Of a stretch of 64,000 nt of DNA, positions 44,044 through 54,772 are shown one piece after another. The first letter of the stretch is position 1. Each line of letters opens with the position of its first letter. A model generated the notes under the pieces. That model saw only the letters and a list, made by a program, of their open reading frames with translations, was not told the DNA's origin and ran no database searches. Origin of the DNA: Schistocerca nitens. Lineage: Eukaryota; Arthropoda; Insecta; Orthoptera; Acrididae. The position numbers and the translations under genes were made by a program. The stretch lies in assembly GCF_023898315.1 (NCBI RefSeq), contig NC_064614.1, forward strand, positions 113,553,501-113,617,500. Direction: 5' to 3'.

Positions 44044-44930
44044 CAGTATTTGATGTCTTTTTTTTCTCTAAAAAACTGACTGTGTAATATTTTCTTTACT
44101 CTAACAATCTTATATAAAATATCGATACCTAAGAATTTATGTATCCAATTGAAACCAAAATTTTGCATTGATCTGTAATTAGAAACTAGAAGACGAGCAT
44201 TTTTCTTGAAAAATGATGGTTAAGTAAGAGTTAAATTAACAAATATTTTATGAATTTAATATCTAAGTGATCCAGGTATAGAAACTGAAAAAAATTGTAG
44301 ACCACATCGCGATTCGAACTGCCGCCTCAGAGCATACATGATTATCATTCTGTGACGCTACCGGTATTCAAAATGAAAAAAAATATAGATCATAACAAGA
44401 TTGAACTGTCGCCCCAAAACTACATATCATTCTACGATGCTGTGTATTATGTCACACACATAAATCGAACATAATTTACAATTTAGTACATACTGTTCCT
44501 TGAAAAACGTCAGAGCTGACTTTTTTCCCTTGTAAGCTTGCGAAAAACATTAAGAACAACTTGTTTCTCGCCATGAACGGTGTTCCGCGCGCATATTCCG
44601 TTATGAAGCAGGTAGCAGTGTCTTCCGTTTTCACAGTACTTATTAACACTGAGACAATCAGAGCACAAGTGTCATGTCCAGAAACTGCGACTGTTCACGA
44701 ATTTCGAAATAAAAATTACGAAGAAAAAATATGATCAAGAAAAACGCTGATTGCTGTTAATACGCCAGAGTGCCTTAAAGTTTAATTTACAATGACACAG
44801 TAATAAGATATCTAATACGTATCTTGGACCTACTTCCAAGAGTGGAACAATACCAGTGTACGAGAGCTACGACTGCTGACCAATTATCTGTCTTGTGTTT
44901 GTTTACGTCAGGTTTATCCTTATGATTAAT
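44044..44930. other. Unassigned sequence with two decayed repeat units
   Basis: Two related stretches at about 44285-44355 and 44378-44455 (ATTCGAACTGCCGCC..., ATTGAACTGTCGCCCC..., each followed by 'ATCATTCT.YGA.GCT') look like a decayed tandem pair, perhaps tRNA-like on the minus strand. Nothing else recognised. Confidence 0.4.
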
Positions 44931-44934
44931 GAAG

Positions 44935-46149
44935 TGTACTAGCGCCACGATCAGGATGCAAAACAGGTTTGCTTTAAATATACGCTGTAAAGGTCGTGAG
45001 CGTTAGTTATTTTTAACAATGGACTTTGGTGAGTCATTTTAAAACGACAAAGACTTCATTGTCAACACCTAACAGTTTGAACGAGGTCGCGTAATAGGAT
45101 TACGAGAAGTTGACGTTCCTTCTGCAATATTACAGGAAGGCTTTGCTGGAATGTAACCACTCTACATGATTGCCGGCAGCAGTGGCTCTGGACAGCGACG
45201 TGGCACTACAAAGAGGGACGACCACCGTGTTAGGCATATGTCTCTGGTGCATCGCACTCCATCAGCAGAAACAATTTGAGCAGCAGTTGACACAACGAGC
45301 TGTTACAAATCGATCACTTCAAGGACAGATCCGAGCCAGACGCCCTGTAGCTTACATTCCACTGACCCCAAACCATCACCATTTGCAACTTCATTGATGT
45401 GAAGTGAGAGATCATTGGAGGCCTGTTGTGGTTTGTGATGAAAGCTGGTTCTGCTTCGGTGCCAGTGATGGTCGTGTGTTGGTTAGTAGGAGGGCAGTTG
45501 AGAGCCTGCGACCAACTTGGCTCCATGGACACGGTGGACCTACACCTAGAGCTATGGTCTGGGGTGTGATTTCATATGAGAGCAGGAGCACTCTTGTGGT
45601 TATCCCACACACCCTGGCAGCAAATTTGTATGTCGGCCTGGTGATTCAACCAGGCAGTCTGCCATTCATAAGCAACATTCCAGGACAACAGATAACGCTT
45701 GCCAACATAGCACTGTTGTAACTGAACATGCTGTACAGTGTGTCGACATGTTACCTTGTCCTGGTCAATCACCAGATCTGTTGCCAATCGAGAACATGGA
45801 CATTGTGAGATGACAACTACAGTGTCATTTTCAACCAGCAGTAACAGCCCTTGGATTGACCAATGAAGTGCATGAAACTCCAGTCCACAAAATGACAACC
45901 ACCACCTGTACAACACAATGCATGCGCATTTGCATGCTTGCATTCAACATTCTGGGAGTTACACTGATTATTATGTACCAGCATGTCACATTTGCAATGG
46001 CTTATCTTGCACCCTATCTTGCACTTACATTAACCTGCGGTCTTGCACTGTTAATTACTCAAATGTGTCATCTAGAAAAATGTATGACCGAAATTTCATT
46101 ACCCTACATTAATTACTTTTTGGTGTTTGACTTTTTTTTTCCATCAGTG
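44935..46149 (+). mobile_element. Tc1-like DNA transposon, degenerate
   Basis: Plus-strand transposase scraps are FERGRVIGLRE (N-terminal helix-turn-helix, 45070-45105), a middle block around 45540-45570 with the 'AMVWGVIS' motif, and the SPDLLPIENMD block (45770-45800) in which Glu of the DDE triad is retained. The right end TTTTTTTTTCCATCAGTGTA (46132-46151) resembles a Tc1 terminus; the left end is not clear. Many stops. Confidence 0.75.
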
Positions 46150-46389
46150 TATTCGTAGATTTGTCACCTAAAGTTTTAGAAAGTTTGTACCCTGCTTAAG
46201 ATTAACCACACAAATAATCACTAAGGTGAAAATGTAGTGATATTTGCCAATTAATTCATAAAATCTGAGTTTATGTGATAGAAAAAAAATATATATATAT
46301 TTGACAGAGCTGATGTTGGTCAAAATTTCCTTGCATTTATGCTATAATATATGAATAAGTTTGATCAGTTTCATTTACTAAAATTATTT

Positions 46390-46460
46390 GTTCATCTACA
46401 TCTATACTCTGAACCACTGTGTAGTGCATGGCAAAGTGTACATCTAATCGTCAGAGTTTC
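46390..46460 (-). repeat. LINE 3'-UTR fragment
   Basis: CATCTACATCTATACTCTGA and GTGTAGTGCATGGCAAAG match the reverse of the CR1-like LINE terminus, as at 37325. Confidence 0.55.
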
Positions 46461-46499
46461 TGTTAGAAATATGTTATGGATGAGAAAACACCAAATCAG

Positions 46500-47899
46500 C
46501 ACCTAATTCACACATTTAAGCCAGAGCATAAAACACGCACATAAACAGACAAAAAATAACTTTTACACATTCAAACATTCTGCCAGTGTGTTCCCTCTGC
46601 CCAAGAATGTTGCTATGTCTGTCAGACCCTTCAGTTTCTGAAGAACTATCGACGGCAACTCTTATAGAGTGAACAACAGGTTTACCAGTTGTCACTATCC
46701 CCAGGACGTTTTGCTGTGTGCAACTATCATGAAGAGTTACCATCTCATTAACAGTAACATGGAAAGGATAGATTGCTATTTACTGTACAAAGAATGCACT
46801 GAGTCACAGGCTTGCACAAAGAAAAAGAGTGGTAGATATATTCAGCCACTGTACTAAGTAGGTGTAGAAAAAACACGGACAAGCACAACTCATACCCACA
46901 AGGTCAGTGTCATCACTGGATGCTAAGGCTGGCTGCAACATCATCTGATGTAATCAGCAGTTTTTGCTGGGGTGGGTAGTGAAATGCAGAAGAGGCATCA
47001 GGCAGCAAGGGGCAGAGAAAGCAGTGTAGGACAGGACAGGGCTTTAGGAGGCTGTGATGGGGGAGGGGGAAGAGGAAAGGGGAGAGAAGTAGAGAAGGGG
47101 AAATTCCAATGCAGGTGCATATAAAAGGCATGTGTGCTACTGGAATGGGTGTAGGGAAGAGGATAGGGAGGTGGATGACAGAAACTGGCAAAGGTTGAGG
47201 AGAAAAGGGTTACTGGAATGGAGGATATGTGATGAGGAGAGTTCCTAACCCTATAATTAAGAAAAGCCTGTGTTGGTGGGGAGAACCCAGATGGCAAGGA
47301 TGTAAAGCAGTTGTTAAAGTCAAGCACATCATGTTGGGTGACATGCTCCACAATTGAGTAGTCCAACTGCCTCCTGGCCACAGTTTGGCAGTGGCAATTT
47401 ATGCGGACAGACAGCTTGTCTGCGATGTATGGAACAGTTCTTGCATCTAGATCTGTTGCAGGGATATGGGTAATGAGGCAAGGGGTTGGGAACAGGGATG
47501 GAGTAGGGATGGACAAGGATATTATGTAGGCTGGGTGGGTGTCAGAATACCACTGTGGGAAGGGTGTGAAGGATATCTTCAGTAACACACTATTCAGTTG
47601 GGAAGTGCTCCTAGACAGTATTAGAGAACATGTTAAGTGACTAAACGGCAATCCAGAAGGATAATACCAAGAGAATTGTCGACAGCTCTGATGCCCAACG
47701 CTGGTGAGTCTATATGGAAATTAATGTCTGAATTTGACGATGATACTAAATCCTTTCCCTCTTTAACAGGCAAATATGGTCAGAGATGACCAGATATGTA
47801 CTTCATCCACTGGGCAGGGGAGCGCTGAGTTGATAGACCTGCCAGTGCCTCCAACAACAACTCGGTTCCCAGCATTTTATACCCATAGCATCCTGTTCA
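46500..47899. other. Unassigned; possible 3' part of the Gypsy element
   Basis: A 217-codon minus-strand open stretch (46998-47651) is rich in Ser, Pro and Phe because its DNA is pyrimidine-rich. It has no domain I recognise. Its position directly downstream of the Gypsy integrase end makes an envelope-less 3' region or LTR possible, but I could not find paired LTRs. Confidence 0.35.
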
Positions 47900-48620
47900 T
47901 TTGCACCCTGGTCCACTTGAAGTAAATGTTGCTGCTGAGGCACTGAGAGTGTTAGCGAGTGCAGTGTTGGAGGAAATGACTCAGTCTCCATGGGTTGTCA
48001 GTCCTGTATGGATTAAGCTGTCAGCTGGTGCTTCTGCTGCTGTTAAAGAGATGGCACAGGTGTTGGTCGTAAGGGACTTGTAGTCGTGTCCTGGGTGCAA
48101 ACTAAGGAGCACCAGCTGCCTGGGGAGTGTGGCCTGAAAACGTGGTAGACAGGAGGGGTGGGACTGAAAGCCCTTGTGCTGGCTCAAAGAGTGGGATAGG
48201 CTCCTGCATATGTCACAGACACAACTGTTTTGGTGACGGAACAGATGCTCCTTCCTGGCCACGAGGAGCTTTGGGGCTAAGAATGTTGTCTGGCACCAAC
48301 ATGGCTTCCAACTGAATGTGCGAGCCCACACAACAGCATCCTGCTAGTAGCGGGATGTGTAACTAGGTCTTGGCAGTGTACAGCAAATCCAGGAGTGTGC
48401 TCAGCCTGCACCCTATGCAGAAACTCAGCCAGGCTTTGTCCGTTGACGGGGTGAACTGGTAGGTGGCAAGAAATGCTATTAAGGCTTCACCAGCAGACAC
48501 TGATGCCTTCCTCATTTATGACTTGGAGGTTCTGACCATCTGCTCCACTTCGAATCTTGATGCTGGGTGGAAATGTGCAAGAAAGAACAGAAATAACATG
48601 GGGTCTAACAATGTCCCCAC
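47900..48620 (-). mobile_element. Gypsy-type LTR retrotransposon, integrase C-terminal part
   Basis: The minus strand reads HFHPASRFEVEQMVRTSKS (integrase third catalytic region; the Glu of the usual 'NGEAER' is in 'FEVEQ'), then MRKASVSAGEALIAFLATYQ (the usual 'fL..YR.TP' block) and LSTLLDLLY, at about 48585-48360. Frame shifts follow. It is on the same strand as, and in order with, the Gypsy piece at 55113-58620. Confidence 0.68.
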
Positions 48621-48825
48621 CACACCATCTGAGCTTTAACCAAGTGACCAATGAAATGTCAGAACTGGAAGGCTGATCAAAAAGTGCTTTATTTCACCCA
48701 CTTGCAAGTTTATATTACTAATGTTGTTTTTGTTGTATTGAAGATTTATCACAAAAACATCATCCCCGGTACAATTTCTCATAGTTAATTATTTAGGTAA
48801 CAGTGTCTGCTGGTAAAAGGCTTAA

Positions 48826-51391
48826 GGGGATACGGAATCACCTATCCCCGCAATGTTAATATATGCCTACTATAGGGAACATTTTCTCACAAACTACTGG
48901 AGACAGAGAGGTAAAAATTTTACTGTATGTGCATTCATATGTTACAACAATACTGAAACAACAGTTTATTGTCAAAGTATTTTCTTACAGAGATATTGTA
49001 CATTTATTTTTAAGTAAATTTTTTCCATCGCTTTTTACTAGACTATCACCCCTAAGTCTTTTGTAAATCAAGTAATTAAAAAATCGTTGTTTCAGTATGT
49101 AATAGGGACCTATGTCACTACGTCATAAAAATTTCAGACTTCTAGGTTGACCAGTACCTGAGATAATGTTCCTAGATGAAGTAAAAAGTAAACTTACGGG
49201 AAACGGAGAAAGAAGATTAAAACATTCCTGATCCGTAGCTAATACCCCCTTCACAGTCTTCATAATCATCTTCAAGTCTTCTTTTGGCACCCCTCTGCAC
49301 CTGTCTTGCTTTTTTCACTAATGTCTTGATTATATTATCAGCATGCCTTAGTCTGTGCTGATCTAAAAAGAACATAGCACGTACCGTACGAGAACCAACA
49401 CACATACCCAACTTTTGAAGGACCTGGCATTTAGTTATATTTCCAAGATTGAAGGTTGCCACAGCATCATACACACCAAAATGTAGTGTATTAATTCCGA
49501 CAAACACTGTTTTTGGGAGACGATGCCATATCACACTATTCAAGCACTCGTTGGGGTTCTGCGTTTTTCCGTGAAGACATTTCATCAGAAGACTTCTGTC
49601 AGCCAGATCTCTGAAAATGGGCTTTATTTCTGCCATGATGGCTGATGGTAGACTGTGGTGGTGAATGTATTTCTCTCCTGTTGTTAGTCCCCTATTGTAT
49701 TTACACCAGCTGTTTTCACCTTTGGGGCACAAACCATGTTGTGGATGCTCATCCGTGGATGCGGTGTGGAAATATAAAGCCCATATAGCTCTCCTCATTT
49801 CTTCAAGATTGCCTGTATTTTGCCTGATTGCAAGGCCATAGCAGTTCTGAATGTGGTCTATTATGGAATCAGTCAATCTTCCTCTGCCATCCAAGGTTTT
49901 CCCATCATCTAGTTTTTTCCCTTTCATAACTGATTTTAACCTTCTCAGCCTGGCACCCATTCTCTTCTGCACATGTCCTATACATTCAAGTTTGCTTATA
50001 TTTACACTGTTCCCATATGGTTTGCTTTCCAAAACTTCTTTGAATGCTTTAGAGTCACCATCTCCCAGATATTTGACATAGCGAACATTATACCACTGTG
50101 AAGAGCGATGAAAAATTTTCTTCACCCCAGCAACCTCCATGCCACCACTACTACCATAATAATTAGCAATACAGTCATCACTGTGTTCATTTTTCAGCCT
50201 GCCTGTGCACCTACAGTATTTAGACATTATTGCAACATCAATAACCTTGCCAGTATCAACACTAGTTGCTGTTACAAAACCATTGTTGGAGGTGTGGCCC
50301 CTTTTCTGCCACGTGCCATCAAACGCCACTGTGAGGTCACGACTGCCTTCATTTTCTTCCACTGCTTCTTCCACAGCAACCTGCATTGACTTCTGTGCTA
50401 CATCTTCAACTGCAGATCCTAGTACATAATTGTAAGCTTCAAACTTTGAAGGTGCACTTGGAAGATTTAGAACACCACATAGCATATCACCAGCTGCTTT
50501 GCCCTTACCAATTGCTCGCAATCCATAAAGTAACCTAATATTTACACTATAAAGTTCAGTTTTCTTGTATCCATTATTTACAGTTACTGAAACCGAACTT
50601 GGAAACTTACAGCTGTATTTACAAACACTGCATATTAAATTAAACTGGGCAGCCAGGCCAACATGGGATTCTACTTTCAGAGAAACGTTTCCATGACATT
50701 TTTTGCAGCACAAACTGTTTTCAAGAGCTTCACACAATATATTCGTATCAATGAGTTCAAAAACTTCATTCCCTCTATCAAGTAAATTATATTTCTCTTC
50801 CAAATCTCTTAGTTTTTTATGAGAAGCACTGTTTTCATTTGGTGTAAGTTCGTTCGGCAAATCAGTAATAAGTGGATTCACATTTTCCAACAGTGATGAT
50901 GATGAACTGCTTTGCTTTGCTAATGAATCATTATTTCTTTTCTTTTGCCAGTTCACACGCTTTTTAAATACTTTTGCTTTAGCTCTAGGCATTTTCACTG
51001 CGAAAAGTGAAGCACTAAATACGAAATAACTCAACAACTACTTTCTTATATCACACTGTTTACAAAACAGTCCCGCCACAAAGTCAAAGAGTAACTTGAG
51101 GAAACCAGAGAGAAACATTTTCGGGCAACTAGTGTATAAATAGTCGCTGGAAACCGGGATATTTGAATTCATGTCACTTTAAAGGTACTGCCAAAAAGTT
51201 CATGGTCAGCCACGAGAGACGTGTATAACTAAAGCGCAATACCCGATCTCACAAATATATAAAAATAAAATAGTTATAATTGTAGTAGAGCTATGTATGA
51301 TACGTCATTTTAAAGAGGAAACATGGCAGAATATAATACGCCAATAAAAAAAAATTCGATTTTTTAACCCAAAATCCGATTCCGTATCCCC
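48826..51391 (-). mobile_element. Intact Kolobok-like DNA transposon with TTAA duplications
   Basis: The element is 2566 bp. Both ends carry the perfect 14-base inverted repeat GGGGATACGGAATC (48826-48839 and, reversed, 51378-51391) and are flanked by TTAA (48822-48825 and 51392-51395). It contains one uninterrupted transposase gene on the minus strand, with about 390 bp on the left and 400 bp on the right. Target TTAA plus a G-rich end and a CxC...H...C transposase point to the Kolobok superfamily; piggyBac also uses TTAA but its protein is quite different. Perfect ends and an open frame suggest recent activity. Confidence 0.88.
49217..50992 (-). CDS. Kolobok-like DDE transposase (intact)
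   Basis: It has 591 residues from the Met of MPRAKAKVFKKRVNWQKKR. An upstream Met at 51037 would add 15 residues that look like a leader, but the basic MPRAK start fits a nuclear protein better. An N-terminal zinc-ribbon candidate has CKKC (96-99) and CSVC (121-124). The DDE core has Asp225 in FDGTWQKRG, then CRC (260-262) with His270 and Cys274 before NYYGSSGGMEV, and Asp311/Asp313 in YLGDGDSK. CIGHVQKRMGARLR (337-350) and Glu482 in QNPNECLN follow. A Lys/Arg-rich tail ends in SYGSGMF. This insert of Cys and His between the first two acidic residues is known from Kolobok, hAT-like and Mutator-like families. No host function is implied. A broken relative is at 8591-9064. Confidence 0.9.
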   Translation of the reverse strand: MPRAKAKVFKKRVNWQKKRNNDSLAKQSSSSSSLLENVNPLITDLPNELTPNENSASHKKLRDLEEKYNLLDRGNEVFELIDTNILCEALENSLCCKKCHGNVSLKVESHVGLAAQFNLICSVCKYSCKFPSSVSVTVNNGYKKTELYSVNIRLLYGLRAIGKGKAAGDMLCGVLNLPSAPSKFEAYNYVLGSAVEDVAQKSMQVAVEEAVEENEGSRDLTVAFDGTWQKRGHTSNNGFVTATSVDTGKVIDVAIMSKYCRCTGRLKNEHSDDCIANYYGSSGGMEVAGVKKIFHRSSQWYNVRYVKYLGDGDSKAFKEVLESKPYGNSVNISKLECIGHVQKRMGARLRRLKSVMKGKKLDDGKTLDGRGRLTDSIIDHIQNCYGLAIRQNTGNLEEMRRAIWALYFHTASTDEHPQHGLCPKGENSWCKYNRGLTTGEKYIHHHSLPSAIMAEIKPIFRDLADRSLLMKCLHGKTQNPNECLNSVIWHRLPKTVFVGINTLHFGVYDAVATFNLGNITKCQVLQKLGMCVGSRTVRAMFFLDQHRLRHADNIIKTLVKKARQVQRGAKRRLEDDYEDCEGGISYGSGMF

Positions 51392-51395
51392 TTAA

Positions 51396-53170
51396 GGAGA
51401 TGAAAATAAATGACAGTGGTAGCAATGCTGACAAACTGTTCAGTGTAGCCATGTGGTTAGTGGCGTCTAATTATGGAGTAAACAGAAGAAGGTTCGCATC
51501 CTGGCATAGGCTAATGTCTTTTTTTTTAACTTACTGGGAAATTTTTATTCTTCCTTGTCACAAATATTTGGCCATTTTTCTGAACATGTCATAAATTCCT
51601 AGGTGTGTACCTTAATTGAGATACATTTACATGGGACATAAAAATTGTATTTTGGCAACAATATATCCTGACATTGTTGTACAGTAATGTTACGGCCACA
51701 CAAATCACAGCTACATGTACAGCAGCATAAATGGTCAATATTGCTCGGCAATGTTTAATACATTGCCAACCCAGAAATGTTTTCAAAGGCCCACACTATT
51801 ACCACAAAATGGAATGGCACAAGCTGGTGGAAGTCAGGGTGGAGCTATTACTTTCATATTATACAAGAAATCACCTTAGAAAGAACAATAGCAATTGAAT
51901 TTTGTGGATGCAATCTTTATTAAGTAAGTAGAATGCTTCAGAAAATTTTACTATTGAATTGATGCTGGCCAGAATTTTACCAGAATGTAGGAACATGATT
52001 TCTCATACAAGCAATTTGTCCGAGAATAGCTAAAACCTATACCAATATAAGAGAGTATATACAAGTTACAATCCAAATGGCTGTCACCATCTGGTTTTTA
52101 GTTACTGGTGATTCATACTGAAGTTAAATGTGCCATTTCAAGTTCACTATACATCAATAACCACACGGTACGAGAAATATGGAGTGCTTTGATAAAAGAC
52201 CTGAAAGATTACATTAAGGGTGGTTTGAAATAAAAATGCAATATTTAGAATTAGTTTATTTTTGTTCATCAGCACACACCACTGTTTACACTACCAATTG
52301 CTACTTCAGGTATGCCTCAAGATGGTAAGAAGCTCATAGCATGGCTTGTAATCTATGTGGATCAAGAGCCACCTGAACTTCCACTCTTCCTATGCAAATT
52401 TTGGCCTTTCATTTAGCATAAATTCAAAGACTTCGGAATTTTTTGTATACTTCATCAAGTGCGATTCAGAGTTGATTGGCAACAGCTAGCCAAATGTTTT
52501 TACTGACTGCAGTCTTTGTGTACACTAATTTTGATGTCAAATAGCTCTGCTCCCACATAAATTGCATTTGTAAAATTCATAGTTGTCTCGGTTACTAATA
52601 TGGCTGTATCCTGCAACATCAGCAGTATTATCCACCCATACTCAAAAAATTTCCATCTAGTGTGGCCACAATTCAGCAATATTGATGCAACATTATTGAG
52701 ACCAAATATTGCCGTAAAATATGGTCATGTAAACGAAAGTACAGTTAAAATTTCTGTAAGTGAAATGAGCACAAATGACGTTTACATTCCTCACTTGTCA
52801 CAATTACGTGACTGTTTTATTTCTGAATGTGCTATGATTTTATAGAGAGTGGTAAGGAAGGAACCTTAGAGTACAGCTTAAACTGAATTTGCTGTAAGCT
52901 TCAGACAAGCAAAAAACAAAGCGAGAATACAGAATACATTACTCAGTTTACAAATTTAAACATGTGTACAGCTGAAACAGTGCTTTTAGAATGGCCTTCC
53001 AGTCCTCACTTTTCATTGGTCTCTTGGTTAGATCTCAGGCAATGTTGTGGGGGTATTGCTAGATCCCGTGTCATTTCTGTTCTTGCAAAGGGGAATGGTC
53101 AGGTGCTGTATGCTACTGTGTTGGCAGAATGTCTGGAGAAAAAAAAGAAAAAAAAAAGCCTATGATCCGA
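51396..53170. other. Mostly unassigned sequence
   Basis: Apart from the tRNA-like SINE at 51440-51530 I recognise nothing here. An 81-codon open frame at 52600-52845 has no motif. Confidence 0.4.
51440..51530 (+). repeat. tRNA-like SINE
   Basis: GTAGCCATGTGGTTAGTGGC (box A region) and GGTTCGCATCCTGG (box B) have about 35 bases between them, followed by a T-run. The anticodon arm is lengthened and irregular, so it is a SINE head and not a functional tRNA. Confidence 0.6.
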
Positions 53171-53172
53171 AA

Positions 53173-53770
53173 TGAAACTTCCTGGCAGATTAAAACTGTG
53201 TGCCCGACTGAGACTCGAACTCGGGACCTTTGCCTTTCGCGGGCAAGTGCTCTACCAACTGAGCTACCGAAGCACGACTCACGCCCAGTCCTCACAGCTT
53301 TACTTTTGCCAGCAACTCGTCTCCTACCTTCCAAACTTTACAGAAGCTCTCCTGCGAACCTTGCAGAACTAGCACTCCTGAAAGAAAGGATACTGTGGAG
53401 ACATGGCTTAGCCACAGCCTGGGGGATGTTTCCAGAATGAGATTTTCACTCTGCAGCGAAGTGTGCGCTGATACGAAACTTCCTGGCAGATTAAAACTGT
53501 GTGCCCGACCGAGACTCGAACTCGGGACCTTTGCCTTTCGTGGGCAAGTGCTCTACCAACTGAGCTACCGAAGCACGACTCACGCCCGGTCCTCACAGCT
53601 TTACTTCTGCCAGTACCTCGTGCCTGCGATAGGCAAAGGTCCCGAGTTCGAGTCCCGGTCGGGAACACAGTTTTAATCTGCCAGGACGTTTCATATCAGT
53701 GCACACTCCGCTGCAGAGTGAAAATCTCATTCTGGAAACATCCCCCAGGCTGAGGCTAAGTCATGTTTCC
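53173..53770. repeat. tRNA-derived SINE array with 140-bp palindrome
   Basis: Three SINE units: minus (53173-53427), minus (about 53428-53620) and plus (about 53622-53770). Arms 53397-53536 and 53631-53770 are reverse complements with few mismatches over 140 bases, separated by 94 bases. Each unit has the reverse of a box B (GACTCGAACTCGGGACC or its complement), the GCTCTACCAACTGAGCTACC box A region, the CCTGGCAGATTAAAACTGTG body and the GATTTTCACTCTGCAGCG terminus. Apparent open frames here are by-products of the repeat. Confidence 0.9.
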
Positions 53771-53775
53771 ATATA

Positions 53776-54693
53776 CAGGGTTATTACAAATGATTGAAGC
53801 GATTTCACAGCTCTACAATAACTTTATTATTTGAGATATTTTCACAATGCTTTGCACACACATACAAAAACTCAAAAAAGTTTTTTTAAGCATTCACAAA
53901 TGTTCGATATGTGCCCCTTTAGTGGTTCGGCAGACATCAAGCCGATAATAAAGTTCCTCCCACACTCGGCGCAGCATGTCCCCATCAATGAGTTCGAAAG
54001 CATCGTTGATGCGAGCTCGCAGTTCTGGCACGTTTCTTGGTAGAGGAGGTTTAAACACTGAATCTTTCACATAACCCCACAGAAAGAAATCGCATGGGGT
54101 TAAGTCGGGAGAGCGTGGAGGCCATGACATGAATTGTTGATCATGATCTCCACCACGACCGATCCATCGGTTTTCCAATCTCCTGTTTAAGAAATGCTTC
54201 TGCTTTAGCCTTTTCCGTAAGATTTTCCAAACCGTCGGCTGTGGTACGTTTAGCTCCCTGCTTGCTTTATTCGTCGACTACGCGTGAAATGCGTGAAACT
54301 TGCCCGCACGCGTTCAACCGTTTCTTCGCTCACTGCAGGCCGACCCATTGATTTCCCCTTACAGAGGCATCCAGAAGCTTTAAACTGCACAAACCATTGC
54401 CGAATGGAGTTAGCAGTTGGTGGATCTTCGTTGAACTTCGTGCTGAAGTGTCGTTGCACTGTTATGACTGACTGATGTGGGTGCATTTCAAGCACGACAT
54501 ACGCTTTCTCGGCTCCTGTCACCATTTTGTCTCACTGCGCTCTCGAGCACTCTGGCGGCAGAAACCTGAAGTGCGGCTTCAGCCGAACAAAACTTTATGA
54601 TTTTTTCTACGTATCTGTAGTGTGTCGTGACCATATGTCAATGAATGGAGCTACAGTGAATTTATGAAATCGTTTCAATCATTTGTAATAGCC

Positions 54694-54696
<3 letters not shown>
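53776..54696 (-). mobile_element. Mariner-like element, internally deleted
   Basis: Terminal repeats are CAGGGTTATTACAAATGATT on the left and CAGGGCTATTACAAATGATT (reverse) on the right, with TA on each side (53774-53775, 54697-54698). The minus-strand transposase remains are the N-terminal half (MVTGAEKAYVVLEMHPHQS, NSIRQWFVQFKASG at 54525-54250) and the C-terminal end (SWPPRSPDLTPCDFFLWGYV at about 54125-54070), ending near 53894. The middle, with the first two catalytic Asp residues, is deleted, so the 921-bp element is non-autonomous, although its ends are well preserved. Confidence 0.9.

Positions 54697-54767
<71 letters not shown>
54697..54767. repeat. (TA)n microsatellite
   Basis: About 34 TA units start at the TA duplication of the mariner element, so the element sits at the edge of the TA tract. 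Confidence 0.97.

Positions 54768-54772
<5 letters not shown>

Noticed and set aside
46998-47651. 217-codon minus-strand open frame
   Set aside because: Composition is dominated by Ser, Pro, Leu and Phe because the DNA is a pyrimidine-rich tract; no domain or motif. Treated as non-coding part of a retroelement region.
50993-51037. Upstream Met of the Kolobok-like transposase (adds MLSYFVFSASLFAVK)
   Set aside because: The extension is hydrophobic and unlike the basic start expected of a nuclear transposase; the MPRAK Met at 50992 is preferred, though not proven.
51440-51530. Possible functional tRNA gene
   Set aside because: Box A and box B are present, but the anticodon stem region is too long and does not pair, and a T-run plus unrelated body follows; it fits a SINE head.
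53129-53753. Several overlapping open frames reading TETRTRDLCLS or similar
   Set aside because: All are translations of the palindromic tRNA-derived SINE in different frames; such false peptides recur wherever the SINE occurs.
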